From Planctomycetales bacterium (GTDB lineage Bacteria; Planctomycetota; Planctomycetia; Planctomycetales; Planctomycetaceae), in contig JANQPT010000044.1 in NCBI GenBank assembly GCA_028285345.1, forward strand, positions 124,001 through 188,000: a stretch of 64,000 nucleotides of DNA. Reading direction: 5' to 3'. Shown in pieces: positions 55,901 to 64,000 of the stretch. The translations under genes and the position numbers were made by a program. How positions within the stretch are numbered: the stretch's first letter is position 1; each line of letters starts with the position of its first letter. The notes under the pieces were generated by a model, which had not been told where the DNA came from, did not search any database, and saw only the letters and a program-made list of their open reading frames with translations.

Positions 55901-58900
55901 ATGATTTATCGTGTGCGATTCATGTCTGCGCTTTCGCTCTTCGCTGCAACTCTCTGCGGTCAGCCGATGCATGCCGCGGACTTGCCGCGGACGATCGATT
56001 TCAACCGTGACATCAAACCAATCCTCTCAGACCGCTGCTACACGTGCCATGGGCCTGATGAGGAACAACGTGAAGCGGAGTTGCGGTTGGATCTTCGCGA
56101 GGGATTGACCGCCGAGCTTGAATCGGGGGACGGGACGCACGTTGTTAAGCCGGGCGACCCGCAAAACAGCGAACTCTATTTGCGGATCAGCAGCGATGAC
56201 GAAGATCTGCGAATGCCGCCGGCAGATTCCAATCTGCAGCTTTCCAAGCGCGACGTCGCAATGATCCAGCGCTGGATCGAGCAAGGCGCCGTTTGGAATC
56301 AGCACTGGTCGCTGATCCCGCTCAACGAAGTGTCGGTCCCCAAATTGGAGGGCACGGCAGGTCTTCGCAATCCGATCGACCACTTAATCGCAGCGCGGCT
56401 CAAGCGAGACAACCTCAAACTGGCACCGGAAGCCGGGAAAGAACGGCTGATTCGCCGGCTGAGCTTCGACCTCACCGGACTGCCGCCGACGCCGGAGGAG
56501 ATTGACGCGTTCCTGGCTGACGATTCGCCCCTGGCGTATGAACGAGTCGTCGACCGCTTGTTGGCTTCGCCGCGCTACGGTGAGCGGATGGCTGTTGATT
56601 GGCTGGATGTGGCCCGCTATGCCGACACCTACGGCTATCAGTCCGACGTCTACCGTGCCATGTGGCCGTGGCGGGATTGGGTGATCAAGGCGTTTAATGA
56701 AAACTTGCCGTACGACCAATTCATCACCTGGCAATTGGCCGGCGACCTGTTGCCCGAACCGGACCGCGACCAGATCGTCGCGACCGCCTTCAATCGGCAT
56801 CACCGCCAGACCAACGAAGGGGGTAGTATCGAACAGGAATTCCGTGCCGAGTACGTCGCAGATCGAGTAGAGACGTTCGGCACCGCGTTCTTGGGACTGA
56901 CGCTGCAGTGTGCCCGCTGCCACGAACACAAATACGATCCCGTCAGCCAGCAGGATTTTTACCGGCTATCCGGCTTCTTCAACAACATCGACGAATCGGG
57001 CCTGTATTCGCACTTCACCAAATCGGTCCCCACGCCGGCGCAAATGCTGCCCACGTCCGAACAAGATGAGCAACTGCATCAAGCAGAACGAGCCGTTGCG
57101 CGGGCTGAGGCACAACTGTTGGAGTTTATCGCCTCGCGGCGTTCGGCGTTCGATGAGTGGCTGGCGCAAGCGGCGCGGCCTGCGACGATCGGCGGTCTGA
57201 TCGGCGATTTTCCGCTGGAGGAAATCACGGAGAACAAAGTTGCCAACCGCGCCGATGAGAAACAGCCGGGCACCGTTGCGGAGGCCCCCCAAATTGTCCC
57301 GGGAAGAATCGGCAACGGGCTCAGACTGAGCGGCGAGAACAATGTTTCCTTCGAAATCGGCGGCAAATTCACGCGGGACGATCCGTTCTCGATCGCGCTG
57401 TGGATGCAGACGCCCGATGTCAAAGATCGGGCCGTGATCTTTCACCGCTCGCGGGCTTGGACCGATGCCGGGAGCCGGGGTTATCAATTGCTGCTCGAAG
57501 AAGGCAAACTGAGCGCCTCGTTGATTCACTTTTGGCCGGGCAATGCGATTCGCATTCGCACTCGGCAAGCGGTGCCGGTCGACAAATGGACACACGTGGT
57601 GATGACGTACGACGGTTCGAGCCGAGCGGCGGGGTTGTCATTGTACGTCAATGGGCAGCGGGCTGATTGTGAAGTCGTCCGCGACAAGCTGACGAAGAAA
57701 ATCACCGGCGGCGGTGCAGACAAGCTGACAATCGGCCAGCGTTTTCGCGATCGCGGGTTCAAGGATGGACTGGTCGATGAGTTTAAAGTTTTCGACCGTC
57801 AACTGAGTGCGCTGGAAGCAGCGGAGGTCGCGGGTGAGGGTGTTCTCACCGCGCTCGTGACGAAAACGGCAGATGAACTCACCGAACAACAGCGGCAGAA
57901 ATTGTTCGCCTACTATCTGGCGAGCCACGACACAGCGTATCGCGAGCAGCTTGCATCTCTGACCGACTTGCGCAAGAAGCGAAGCCAGGCAGTCGATGCC
58001 GTGCCGGAAATTATGGTCATGCGTGAACTTCCCATGCGGCGGCGGACGTACCTATTGCGCCGCGGCGCGTACGACGCCCCCGGCGAGGAAGTTCAGCCGG
58101 GTGTTCCGGAAGCGATCTTGCCGTTCCCGGAGGATGCGCCGGCGAATCGACTGGGGCTCGCCCGCTGGTTGACCAATCCGGGGCATCCGCTGACTGCGCG
58201 CGTGGCGGTCAACCGTTTCTGGCAATCGCTGTTCGGGCGAGGTTTCGTCAGCACGCCGGAGGATTTCGGCAATCAGGGCGCCGCCCCCACGCATCCGCAA
58301 TTGTTGGACTGGCTCTCGAAGCGATTCATCGATTCCGGCTGGGACGTCAAAGCGCTGCAGAAACTGATCGTGATGTCGACGACCTATCGCCAAAGTTCGC
58401 TCACGACTCCTGAGGTGCGGCGGCTCGACCCGGAGAATCAGTTGCTTTCCCATGGACCGCGCCGGCGGCTGTCGGCGGAGATGATCCGCGATCAGGCGCT
58501 GGCGGCGAGCGGGCTGCTGGTGGAAAAAATCGGCGGGCCGCCGGTCAAGCCGTATCAGCCGGCGGGTCTGTGGAAGGAGAAATCGAGTACGAGTTACACA
58601 CGCGACAAAGGCGAGGGGAGCCACCGCCGCAGCCTGTACACGTACTGGAAACGAACATCGCCGCCTCCAGCGATGCTCACGTTCGATGCGGCGAAACGGG
58701 ACGTCTGCTCGGTCAAGCGGCAAACGACCGCCACTCCGCTGCAGGCACTCGTGTTGCTCAACGATCCTCAATTCGTCGAAGCCGCCCGCGCGTTAGCGGA
58801 GCGAGCCATGCTAGAAAACCACGGCAACATTGAGGCGACGATTGCATCTGCCTTCCGACGGCTGACTAGCCGTCAAATCAAAGCGCGGGAAGTGGAAACG

Positions 58901-59080
58901 CTCGCCAAGTTGTATCGGGAACAACTGGTCGACTTTGAACAGCAGGCTGGAGAGGCTGAAAAACTGTTAAAGATCGGTGATCATCCGCTGAACGAGTCGC
59001 TGAATAAGAATGAGCTTGCGGCACTGACGGTTGTGGTGCAAGCCGTTATGAATTTCGATGATGCTGTGGTGTTGAAGTAA
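55901..59080 (+). CDS. PSCyt1-DUF1549-LamG-DUF1553 protein
   Basis: A large exported protein of about 1059 residues; candidate starts are TTG 55883, ATG 55889 and ATG 55901, the last giving the best signal peptide ([18 protein letters not shown]). Order: PSCyt1 cytochrome-c-like domain with heme motif CYTCHG (about residue 40); DUF1549 ([51 protein letters not shown]); a LamG-like beta domain with [16 protein letters not shown] (about 480-630); DUF1553 ([27 protein letters not shown]). It is the larger counterpart of the gene at 44270 and pairs with the DUF1501 gene downstream. Likely surface-associated redox or carbohydrate function; unproven. Confidence 0.9.
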   Translation: MIYRVRFMSALSLFAATLCGQPMHAADLPRTIDFNRDIKPILSDRCYTCHGPDEEQREAELRLDLREGLTAELESGDGTHVVKPGDPQNSELYLRISSDDEDLRMPPADSNLQLSKRDVAMIQRWIEQGAVWNQHWSLIPLNEVSVPKLEGTAGLRNPIDHLIAARLKRDNLKLAPEAGKERLIRRLSFDLTGLPPTPEEIDAFLADDSPLAYERVVDRLLASPRYGERMAVDWLDVARYADTYGYQSDVYRAMWPWRDWVIKAFNENLPYDQFITWQLAGDLLPEPDRDQIVATAFNRHHRQTNEGGSIEQEFRAEYVADRVETFGTAFLGLTLQCARCHEHKYDPVSQQDFYRLSGFFNNIDESGLYSHFTKSVPTPAQMLPTSEQDEQLHQAERAVARAEAQLLEFIASRRSAFDEWLAQAARPATIGGLIGDFPLEEITENKVANRADEKQPGTVAEAPQIVPGRIGNGLRLSGENNVSFEIGGKFTRDDPFSIALWMQTPDVKDRAVIFHRSRAWTDAGSRGYQLLLEEGKLSASLIHFWPGNAIRIRTRQAVPVDKWTHVVMTYDGSSRAAGLSLYVNGQRADCEVVRDKLTKKITGGGADKLTIGQRFRDRGFKDGLVDEFKVFDRQLSALEAAEVAGEGVLTALVTKTADELTEQQRQKLFAYYLASHDTAYREQLASLTDLRKKRSQAVDAVPEIMVMRELPMRRRTYLLRRGAYDAPGEEVQPGVPEAILPFPEDAPANRLGLARWLTNPGHPLTARVAVNRFWQSLFGRGFVSTPEDFGNQGAAPTHPQLLDWLSKRFIDSGWDVKALQKLIVMSTTYRQSSLTTPEVRRLDPENQLLSHGPRRRLSAEMIRDQALAASGLLVEKIGGPPVKPYQPAGLWKEKSSTSYTRDKGEGSHRRSLYTYWKRTSPPPAMLTFDAAKRDVCSVKRQTTATPLQALVLLNDPQFVEAARALAERAMLENHGNIEATIASAFRRLTSRQIKAREVETLAKLYREQLVDFEQQAGEAEKLLKIGDHPLNESLNKNELAALTVVVQAVMNFDDAVVLK

Positions 59081-59091
59081 ATCGACTTTCT

Positions 59092-59234
59092 GGTTCCCAA
59101 ACTCCAGTTTGGGAACCGGTTTCTCGAAGCTCCGCTTTGAATCCAGAGGATAGATGTCGGCGACGTCAGAGTGGTGACCGACGGGCGAAGCAGAGCTTCG
59201 CGAAGATGCGTTCCCAAACTGGAGTTTGGGAACG
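59092..59234. repeat. Palindromic intergenic element (TTCCCAAACTCCAGTTTGGGAA type)
   Basis: Two self-palindromic hairpins, 59092-59117 and 59209-59234, flank internal complementary arms built on CGAAGCTC/GAGCTTCG, so the whole 143 bp can fold on itself. Lies between the PSCyt1 and DUF1501 genes. Confidence 0.8.
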
Positions 59235-59290
59235 AGAGTAAGCCTAGTTCGTGCAATTTGTGGCTGAATTCATTCGGTTGAGAAGAAACT

Positions 59291-60730
59291 ATGTGGCAAG
59301 ACTCAACACATCCCGGGTTAATGCAGAATCGGCGGCAATTTTTTTCGCGGACGAGCGCCGGGATTGGCGGAATGGCGCTGGCGCAGATACTGGGTGCTGG
59401 TGAATCCGCGACGGCGGCGGGCGGTGTGTTGCGCGGCACGCATTTCCCCGCCAAGGCCAAGCGGGTGATCTACCTGTTCATGAGCGGCGGGCCGTCGCAA
59501 CTCGATTTATACGACTATAAGCCGGTGCTGAATGAACAAAACGGACAGCAATTGCCCGACGAGGTTCGCCGCGGGCAGCGGCTGACCGGTATGTCAGCCA
59601 ATCAAGCGACGTTGCCGCTGGCGGGTTCGGTGTTCAAATTCGCTCAGCACGGCAAGTCGGGGGCGTGGCTGAGCGAACTGCTCCCGCATACCGCTCAAGT
59701 TGCCGACGATCTCTGTTTCATCAAGTCAATGCACACCGAGGCGATCAACCATGATCCGGCGATTACGTTTTTTCAAACCGGCTCACAGGTCGCCGGACGA
59801 CCGTCGATGGGAGCCTGGTTGAGCTACGGACTGGGCAGCGACAACGACAATTTGCCCACCTTCACCGTGCTGGTCTCCAAGGACAAAGGGGGCCAGCCGC
59901 TGTATGCCCGACTGTGGGGCAATGGTTTCCTGGAGTCGGTGCATCAGGGCGTCCAATTTCGCGCGGGTGCCGATCCGGTGCTTTATCTCAGCAACCCCGC
60001 CGGCATCTCAGCAGCGGGTCGGCGACGGATGCTGGACAAACTGGCCGAACTGCATCGCCTGGAATACGAGCGCACCCTTGACCCGGCGCTCAACGCGCGG
60101 ATCGCTCAGTACGAAATGGCGTATCGCATGCAGACTTCGGTTCCGGAGGTAACGGACGTTTCGGATGAGCCGGAGCACATCTTCGAGATGTACGGCCCTG
60201 ATTCCAAGAACCCCGGCACGTTCGCCGCCAATTGTTTGTTGGCCCGCCGTCTGGCGGAACGCAATGTGAGATTCATTCAGCTCTACCACCAAGGCTGGGA
60301 CCAGCACGGCAGTTTGCCGAAAGCGATCAAACAGCAATGCAAAGAGACCGACCAGCCGGCCGCGGCGCTGATTCGCGACCTGAAGCAGCGGGGCATGCTG
60401 GATGAAACGCTCGTCCTCTGGGGCGGCGAGTTCGGCCGCACGAACTACAGCCAGGGCAAGTTGACGGCGGACAATTACGGCCGCGACCACCACCCGCGCT
60501 GTTTCACGGCCTGGGCGGCCGGCGGGGGCATCAAACCGGGATTCACATACGGCGCGACCGATGAATACGGTTACAACGTCGCAGAAGACGGCGTGCATGT
60601 GCACGATTTCCAAGCCACGATCCTGCACCTGCTGGGAATCGATCACCTGCGGCTGACCTACAAACACCAGGGCCGCCGTTACCGGCTGACCGATGTGCAT
60701 GGGAAAGTCGTGAGAGAGATTTTGGCCTGA
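59291..60730 (+). CDS. DUF1501 domain protein, probably Tat-exported (second copy)
   Basis: A 479-residue protein with a twin-arginine-like motif NRRQFFSR (residues 13-20) and DUF1501: VIYLFMSGGPSQLDLYDYKP, LCFIKSMHTEAINHDP, VLWGGEFGRTNYSQ, NYGRDHHP, and the closing HQGRRYRLTDVHGKV. The paralogue at 46249 is shorter. It follows the PSCyt1 gene across a palindromic element, forming the standard planctomycete pair. Alternative start at the internal ATG (residue 11) would still keep the Arg-Arg motif. Confidence 0.9.
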   Translation: MWQDSTHPGLMQNRRQFFSRTSAGIGGMALAQILGAGESATAAGGVLRGTHFPAKAKRVIYLFMSGGPSQLDLYDYKPVLNEQNGQQLPDEVRRGQRLTGMSANQATLPLAGSVFKFAQHGKSGAWLSELLPHTAQVADDLCFIKSMHTEAINHDPAITFFQTGSQVAGRPSMGAWLSYGLGSDNDNLPTFTVLVSKDKGGQPLYARLWGNGFLESVHQGVQFRAGADPVLYLSNPAGISAAGRRRMLDKLAELHRLEYERTLDPALNARIAQYEMAYRMQTSVPEVTDVSDEPEHIFEMYGPDSKNPGTFAANCLLARRLAERNVRFIQLYHQGWDQHGSLPKAIKQQCKETDQPAAALIRDLKQRGMLDETLVLWGGEFGRTNYSQGKLTADNYGRDHHPRCFTAWAAGGGIKPGFTYGATDEYGYNVAEDGVHVHDFQATILHLLGIDHLRLTYKHQGRRYRLTDVHGKVVREILA

Positions 60731-60760
60731 TTTGGTTTCGCCACGGAGTCACGGAGGACC

Positions 60761-60999
60761 CAGCGCGGCCGAGCCGCAACCAAAAACGACGAAAGATCTC
60801 GCCACGAATCGCACGAATTCACACGAATGATCCGCTGGCTTTCGTGAAGATTCGTGCTATTCGTGGCTAACACAATTCCTGATGAAACCAAGCCGACCGC
60901 AAGCGGTCGATATGGGATTCCTTCAAATCTGTGTTTGATCCGTGTGAATCCGTGGCTAAATGCTTTCTTTGATTTTGGTTGCGGCTCGGCCGTGCGCTG
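60761..60999. repeat. Nested palindromic element between DUF1501 and mmuM-like genes
   Basis: Outer arms of about 25 bp, 60761-60785 and 60973-60999, inverted with a 2-bp insertion. Inside, 60801-60818 and 60850-60867 form a second inverted repeat (one mismatch), and 60895-60908 a third. Just upstream at 60740 is a CCACGGAGTCACGGAGG motif related to the elements at 21011 and 55695. Confidence 0.8.
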
Positions 61000-61023
61000 T
61001 GGTTTTAATCCTTGAGGCAAGAT

Positions 61024-61971
61024 TTATTTGCCGAGCGCGGCTCGTAGCGCCCGGATATGTTCCGGACCGGTGCGGCAGCAGCCGCCGATGAGCGTCGCGC
61101 CTGCCGCCTGCCACGTTCGTGCCAGTTCGGCAAATTGTTGCGGATTGCTTGTTCCCGTCCAGCACCTCTGCCGGGCGTCCCAAGTTTCTCCGGAATTGGG
61201 GTAGGCGACGATCGGTTTTTCGGTGGCGCGCCGTAATTCTTTGATCAGCGATTCGATGAACTGCGGCGCCGTGCAGTTCACGCCCATAGCGACGACTTGG
61301 GGGGATTCATCGAGCAGTTTCGCGCATTCGGAGATTGGTTCTCCGTGGCAAATCTGCGTTCCGTTGCGGCAGGAAAAGCTGAACCAGGCGGCGGTGCCGG
61401 GCGATTCGTGGAGCACTTCGCGCAGCGCCTCCGCTTCCAGGAGCGAGGGGATCGTCTCGCAGGCCAGCAGTTCGGCTTCCGTGGCGGCGAGAAGCTGCAG
61501 CCGCTCGCGGTGGAAGGCAGCAAGTTGCGACCGTGAAAGGCCGTAGTCGCCGCGATATTCCGATCCGTCGTGTAAGAACGCCCCGTAGGGACCGACGGAG
61601 GCGGCGATTAACGGATCGCCCCGTTCAGCGTTATTGAAACCTTTGTTTTGCCATTGTGTTTTCGCGGCGATTGCGAGGTCGACTCCGCGACGCAGAATGT
61701 CCGCCGCTTGGCTGTGACTAAAGCCGGCGTTCTCAAGACCGGCGAAGGTCGCCTGGTAGGTTGCCGTGATCAAGCAATTGGCACCGGCGGTCAGATAGTC
61801 ATAGTGCATTTGCTGGATGACCGCAGGGTCGTCGCACAGCAGCCGCGCCGACCAGAGCGGATCGTCGATCACGTGCCCCCGACGCTGCAACTCGGTGGCC
61901 AATCCGCCGTCGAGGATCAGTGCATCGTGGCCGGCGAATCGTTTTTCAAGTCGTTCTATATTGGAGTTCAT
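61024..61971 (-). CDS. mmuM: Homocysteine S-methyltransferase
   Basis: A 315-residue enzyme from the ATG at 61971 (MNSNIERLEKRF); longer in-frame readings are unsupported. It transfers a methyl group to homocysteine to make methionine, using S-methylmethionine or SAM. Seen: LILDGGLATELQRRG near the start, TATYQATFAG, and the three zinc-binding cysteines in GVNCTAP and GGCCRTGPEH. No B12- or folate-binding domain, so it is the MmuM/BHMT-like short type. Stands alone on the minus strand, converging with the DUF1501 gene. Confidence 0.9.
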   Translation of the reverse strand: MNSNIERLEKRFAGHDALILDGGLATELQRRGHVIDDPLWSARLLCDDPAVIQQMHYDYLTAGANCLITATYQATFAGLENAGFSHSQAADILRRGVDLAIAAKTQWQNKGFNNAERGDPLIAASVGPYGAFLHDGSEYRGDYGLSRSQLAAFHRERLQLLAATEAELLACETIPSLLEAEALREVLHESPGTAAWFSFSCRNGTQICHGEPISECAKLLDESPQVVAMGVNCTAPQFIESLIKELRRATEKPIVAYPNSGETWDARQRCWTGTSNPQQFAELARTWQAAGATLIGGCCRTGPEHIRALRAALGK

Positions 61972-62643
61972 GGTGCATTTAGCCGCGTAATGCTGCTCAG
62001 CCACGACTTTGGGGACAAGCGGTGCATCAATGTACTGTCGCGCGTTATGGCGACGATATTGGACGCCGCTGCTGGGGCCGAAGCGGCCATCTTGACAAGA
62101 TACTGACTTTGAATAAGTTGTGTCGATCGTTCGAGCGGCGCTGGATGCGATCGCCGCCATCCGTATCGAGTGACACCAAGCAGGATCTGATGTCACACGT
62201 CATCGATAGCGGTCACAATCCTGAGGTCAACGTCCAAAATTTGATTTCTCTGTGGCTTTTCCCGTAACATACACCTCGGCATACCACTGTTTGCATCAGT
62301 TTTCGGCGAGGAATTGCCATCCGGGCTCTGTCTCGGTCCGCGCAAATTCAGAGGGACGCTGCAGGCCATCCCCGGTTGGTTTGGCACGTTGGGGTCGCCA
62401 GCAGAAACGACGTAGGTTACAATCCAAACCGAGGTTACACACTTCGTCACGAGAAGAATCTTCGACAAATTCAATTATCATTGCGAGTCGGTATTTCGCC
62501 GGCAGAGTCGAGGCCCGTTCGCGGTCTCCACGCATTCCAGTCGGCGACATGAGGAAGTTCAGATCGGTGTTCGAGAATCGGTCTCGATTCACGAATCGCG
62601 ATATGTACGTTGTTAGTGTCATCAGAAAAGGAACCGAGCATTT
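61972..62643. other. Intergenic region before the PFOR-type gene
   Basis: About 670 bp. Short ORFs occur on both strands, one with a chance hydrophobic start (minus, near 62474), but none has a ribosome site and good codon use. No RNA gene recognised. Confidence 0.5.
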
Positions 62644-64000
62644 ATGGCTACTGATGCGTTGGATCGTACAACGGGGACTCCGATTGCGGAGCCGGAAGAG
62701 GCTCAATTCCAATACCCTGGAATTCCTACCACTTGCGATGGAGCTGAAGCGGTGGTCTGGGTGGAGACACGCATTTGCCAAGGCTCGGGGGCGTATCCCA
62801 TTACGAGTTCGACCACGATGGGGAGTGGATTCAACGCCGCTGTGATGAATGGTGTCCCAAATCTGTGGGGTGATGCCTTGGTTTTTGTGGAGCCGGAAAG
62901 CGAGCACTCGGCGGCGACGTTTTGTGAGGGGTTCGCGGTTGCCGGCGGCCGGGTGACGAACTTCACCTCGGGCCAGGGCCTGGTGCTGATGAAGGAGGTC
63001 CTCTATACGATTTCCGGGAAACGTCTGCCGGTGGTGTTCAACATCGGCGCCCGTGCGCTCACGAGTCACAGTCTCAACGTCCATGCGGGGCATGACGACG
63101 TGATGAGCGTGGCCGACTGCGGTTGGGGCGTCTTGTTCGCCCGCAATGCTCAGGAAGCGGGGGATCTTTGCCTGATCAGCCGCCGCGCTGCGGAGGCGTC
63201 GAAGACTCCGTTTCTAAACGTGCAGGACGGATTCCTCACGACTCATACGGTTGAATCGGTCCGGCTGACCGAACCGGATTTCATGAAGGAGTTTGTCGGA
63301 AAACCGGAAGACAAACTGGTGAATCTGATGGACACTGAGAATCCGATGATGTCGGGTGTGGTACAGAATCAAGATTCCTACATGAAGGGCAAGCTGGCCC
63401 AGCGGTGGTATTACGATCAGGTCGAACCTGCGTTGGAGGACGCCTTTGAGGAGTTCTATCGCAATACGGGCCGACGCTACGACTTTGTCGACGCGTACCG
63501 TTGTGAAGATGCGGAATACATTCTCGTCGGGATCGGCTCCTATATGGAAACCGCGCAGACGACGATCGACTATCTGCGGGATGAAAAAGGTATTAAGGCG
63601 GGGTGCCTGAACATTTACTGTTTTCGGCCGTTTCCCGCCCGGCAGATTGTCGAGGCGCTTAAGAACTGCCGTGCGTTCACGGTCATCGAGCGGATGGATG
63701 ATCCGCTCTCCACGACCGGCAATCACCTTACCCGCGAAATCAAGGCCGCTTTCTGCGACGCAATGAACGGCCAAAACGGGCAAGAGCCGATCGACGGGAT
63801 CCCCAAGGTCTATCACGGCGCCGCGGGACTGGGCAGCCGGGACGTCCGCCCGGGCGACATCATCGCTGTCTTTGACAACATGATGACCGACACCCAGGAC
63901 TATTTCTCGGTGGGGATCAAACATTCGACGGCGCTGGATGTCAAAGAGGACCCCGATCTGCGGCCGACCGGCGCATTTTCCATGCGGGGCCACTCGGTGG
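62644..64000 (+). CDS. nifJ: Pyruvate:ferredoxin (flavodoxin) oxidoreductase, N-terminal part
   Basis: An open frame of 452 codons from the ATG at 62644 to the window edge without a stop. It matches the 2-oxoacid:ferredoxin oxidoreductase alpha region: domain I with CDGAEAVVWVETR and AYPITSSTTMG, domain VI-like FTSGQGLVLMKEVLY, NIGARALTSHSLNVHAGHDDV, and domain II with ILVGIGSYMETAQTTIDYL and CFRPFP. The single-chain NifJ arrangement is likely but the remainder lies outside. Expected reaction: oxidative decarboxylation of pyruvate to acetyl-CoA with ferredoxin or flavodoxin. AAAGGA lies about 11 bp upstream. No other gene of the pathway is in view. Confidence 0.88.
   Translation, partial: MATDALDRTTGTPIAEPEEAQFQYPGIPTTCDGAEAVVWVETRICQGSGAYPITSSTTMGSGFNAAVMNGVPNLWGDALVFVEPESEHSAATFCEGFAVAGGRVTNFTSGQGLVLMKEVLYTISGKRLPVVFNIGARALTSHSLNVHAGHDDVMSVADCGWGVLFARNAQEAGDLCLISRRAAEASKTPFLNVQDGFLTTHTVESVRLTEPDFMKEFVGKPEDKLVNLMDTENPMMSGVVQNQDSYMKGKLAQRWYYDQVEPALEDAFEEFYRNTGRRYDFVDAYRCEDAEYILVGIGSYMETAQTTIDYLRDEKGIKAGCLNIYCFRPFPARQIVEALKNCRAFTVIERMDDPLSTTGNHLTREIKAAFCDAMNGQNGQEPIDGIPKVYHGAAGLGSRDVRPGDIIAVFDNMMTDTQDYFSVGIKHSTALDVKEDPDLRPTGAFSMRGHSV

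Noticed and set aside
55577..55972. 131-codon minus-strand ORF
   Set aside because: Crosses the inverted repeat at 55695-55848 and yields the well-known spurious HRGHGEHR and LCVLCDLCG peptides.
62193..62474. 93-codon minus-strand ORF with hydrophobic start
   Set aside because: TTG start without ribosome site, proline- and charge-rich remainder with no domain; chance frame in an intergenic region.
62252..62845. 197-codon plus-strand ORF overlapping the start of the PFOR gene
   Set aside because: Frame-shifted relative to the clearly conserved oxidoreductase frame beginning at 62644.

Overview
The window looks like a chromosome segment of a planctomycete (Planctomycetaceae-like; genus not assignable by eye). 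Diagnostic content includes two DUF1549/DUF1553 plus DUF1501 gene pairs, a formylglycine sulfatase, a PEP-CTERM protein, an RTX-type protein with the N-terminal LEDRRLMA motif, a TIGR00284/DUF6513 dihydropteroate-synthase-like gene, a giant fused UvrA, and many dispersed palindromic intergenic repeats. By eye the DNA is moderately GC-rich, except around 49.1-51.3 kb, which is visibly more AT-rich. No tRNA, rRNA or CRISPR array was seen.

Layout. 0-6 kb: a putative zinc peptidase (minus strand), then a tight plus-strand run of acetamidase/formamidase, DUF6513, pabB and pabA, which fits one-carbon/pterin metabolism. 6.3-10.2 kb: an exported thioredoxin/YHS-like protein, a 1.3 kb non-coding stretch, and rho. 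10.2-13.4 kb: a small secreted protein, an anti-sigma factor and its ECF sigma factor (minus), then two very small lipoproteins (plus). 13.4-24.9 kb: housekeeping and metabolic genes: menC-like enolase-superfamily enzyme, a DnaK-like protein, a triple STN-like exported protein, PPi-type phosphofructokinase, Uma2 nuclease, HAD hydrolase, 6-phosphogluconate dehydrogenase, and a VOC / MBL-fold / methyltransferase operon. 25-27.3 kb: two surface or secreted proteins, each followed by an intrinsic terminator. 27.6-34.5 kb: one 2295-residue gene carrying two complete UvrA units plus a duplicated C-terminal domain. 34.5-39.8 kb: a sulfatase and a molybdate/tungstate uptake cluster (tandem ModA fusion, ModB, ModC, MoaD/ThiS-like). 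40-44.2 kb: a MoxR / DUF58 / transglutaminase operon. 44.3-48.7 kb: first DUF1549/1553 and DUF1501 pair with an SGNH hydrolase. 48.8-51.3 kb: IS110 transposase remnant followed by two AT-rich genes. 51.3-55.4 kb: nitrilase-family enzyme, a candidate minus-strand small-peptide/RNA unit, a creatininase-like protein with altered metal ligands, and an STN-repeat protein. 55.9-60.7 kb: second PSCyt1/DUF1549/LamG/DUF1553 and DUF1501 pair. 61-64 kb: homocysteine S-methyltransferase (minus) and the 5' part of a pyruvate:ferredoxin oxidoreductase-type gene that runs off the end.

Most noteworthy: (1) a stand-alone minus-strand unit at about 52.35-52.61 kb with an 11-nt perfect Shine-Dalgarno sequence, a 14-codon GTG-start ORF, hairpins and a U7 terminator; (2) the single-chain double UvrA with a duplicated C-terminal domain; (3) the membrane-anchored tandem ModA fusion; (4) two 112-bp copies of a palindromic element whose differences fall mostly outside the main stems, plus several other families of long inverted repeats. 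Domain names come from recognition of conserved motifs, with no database search behind them.
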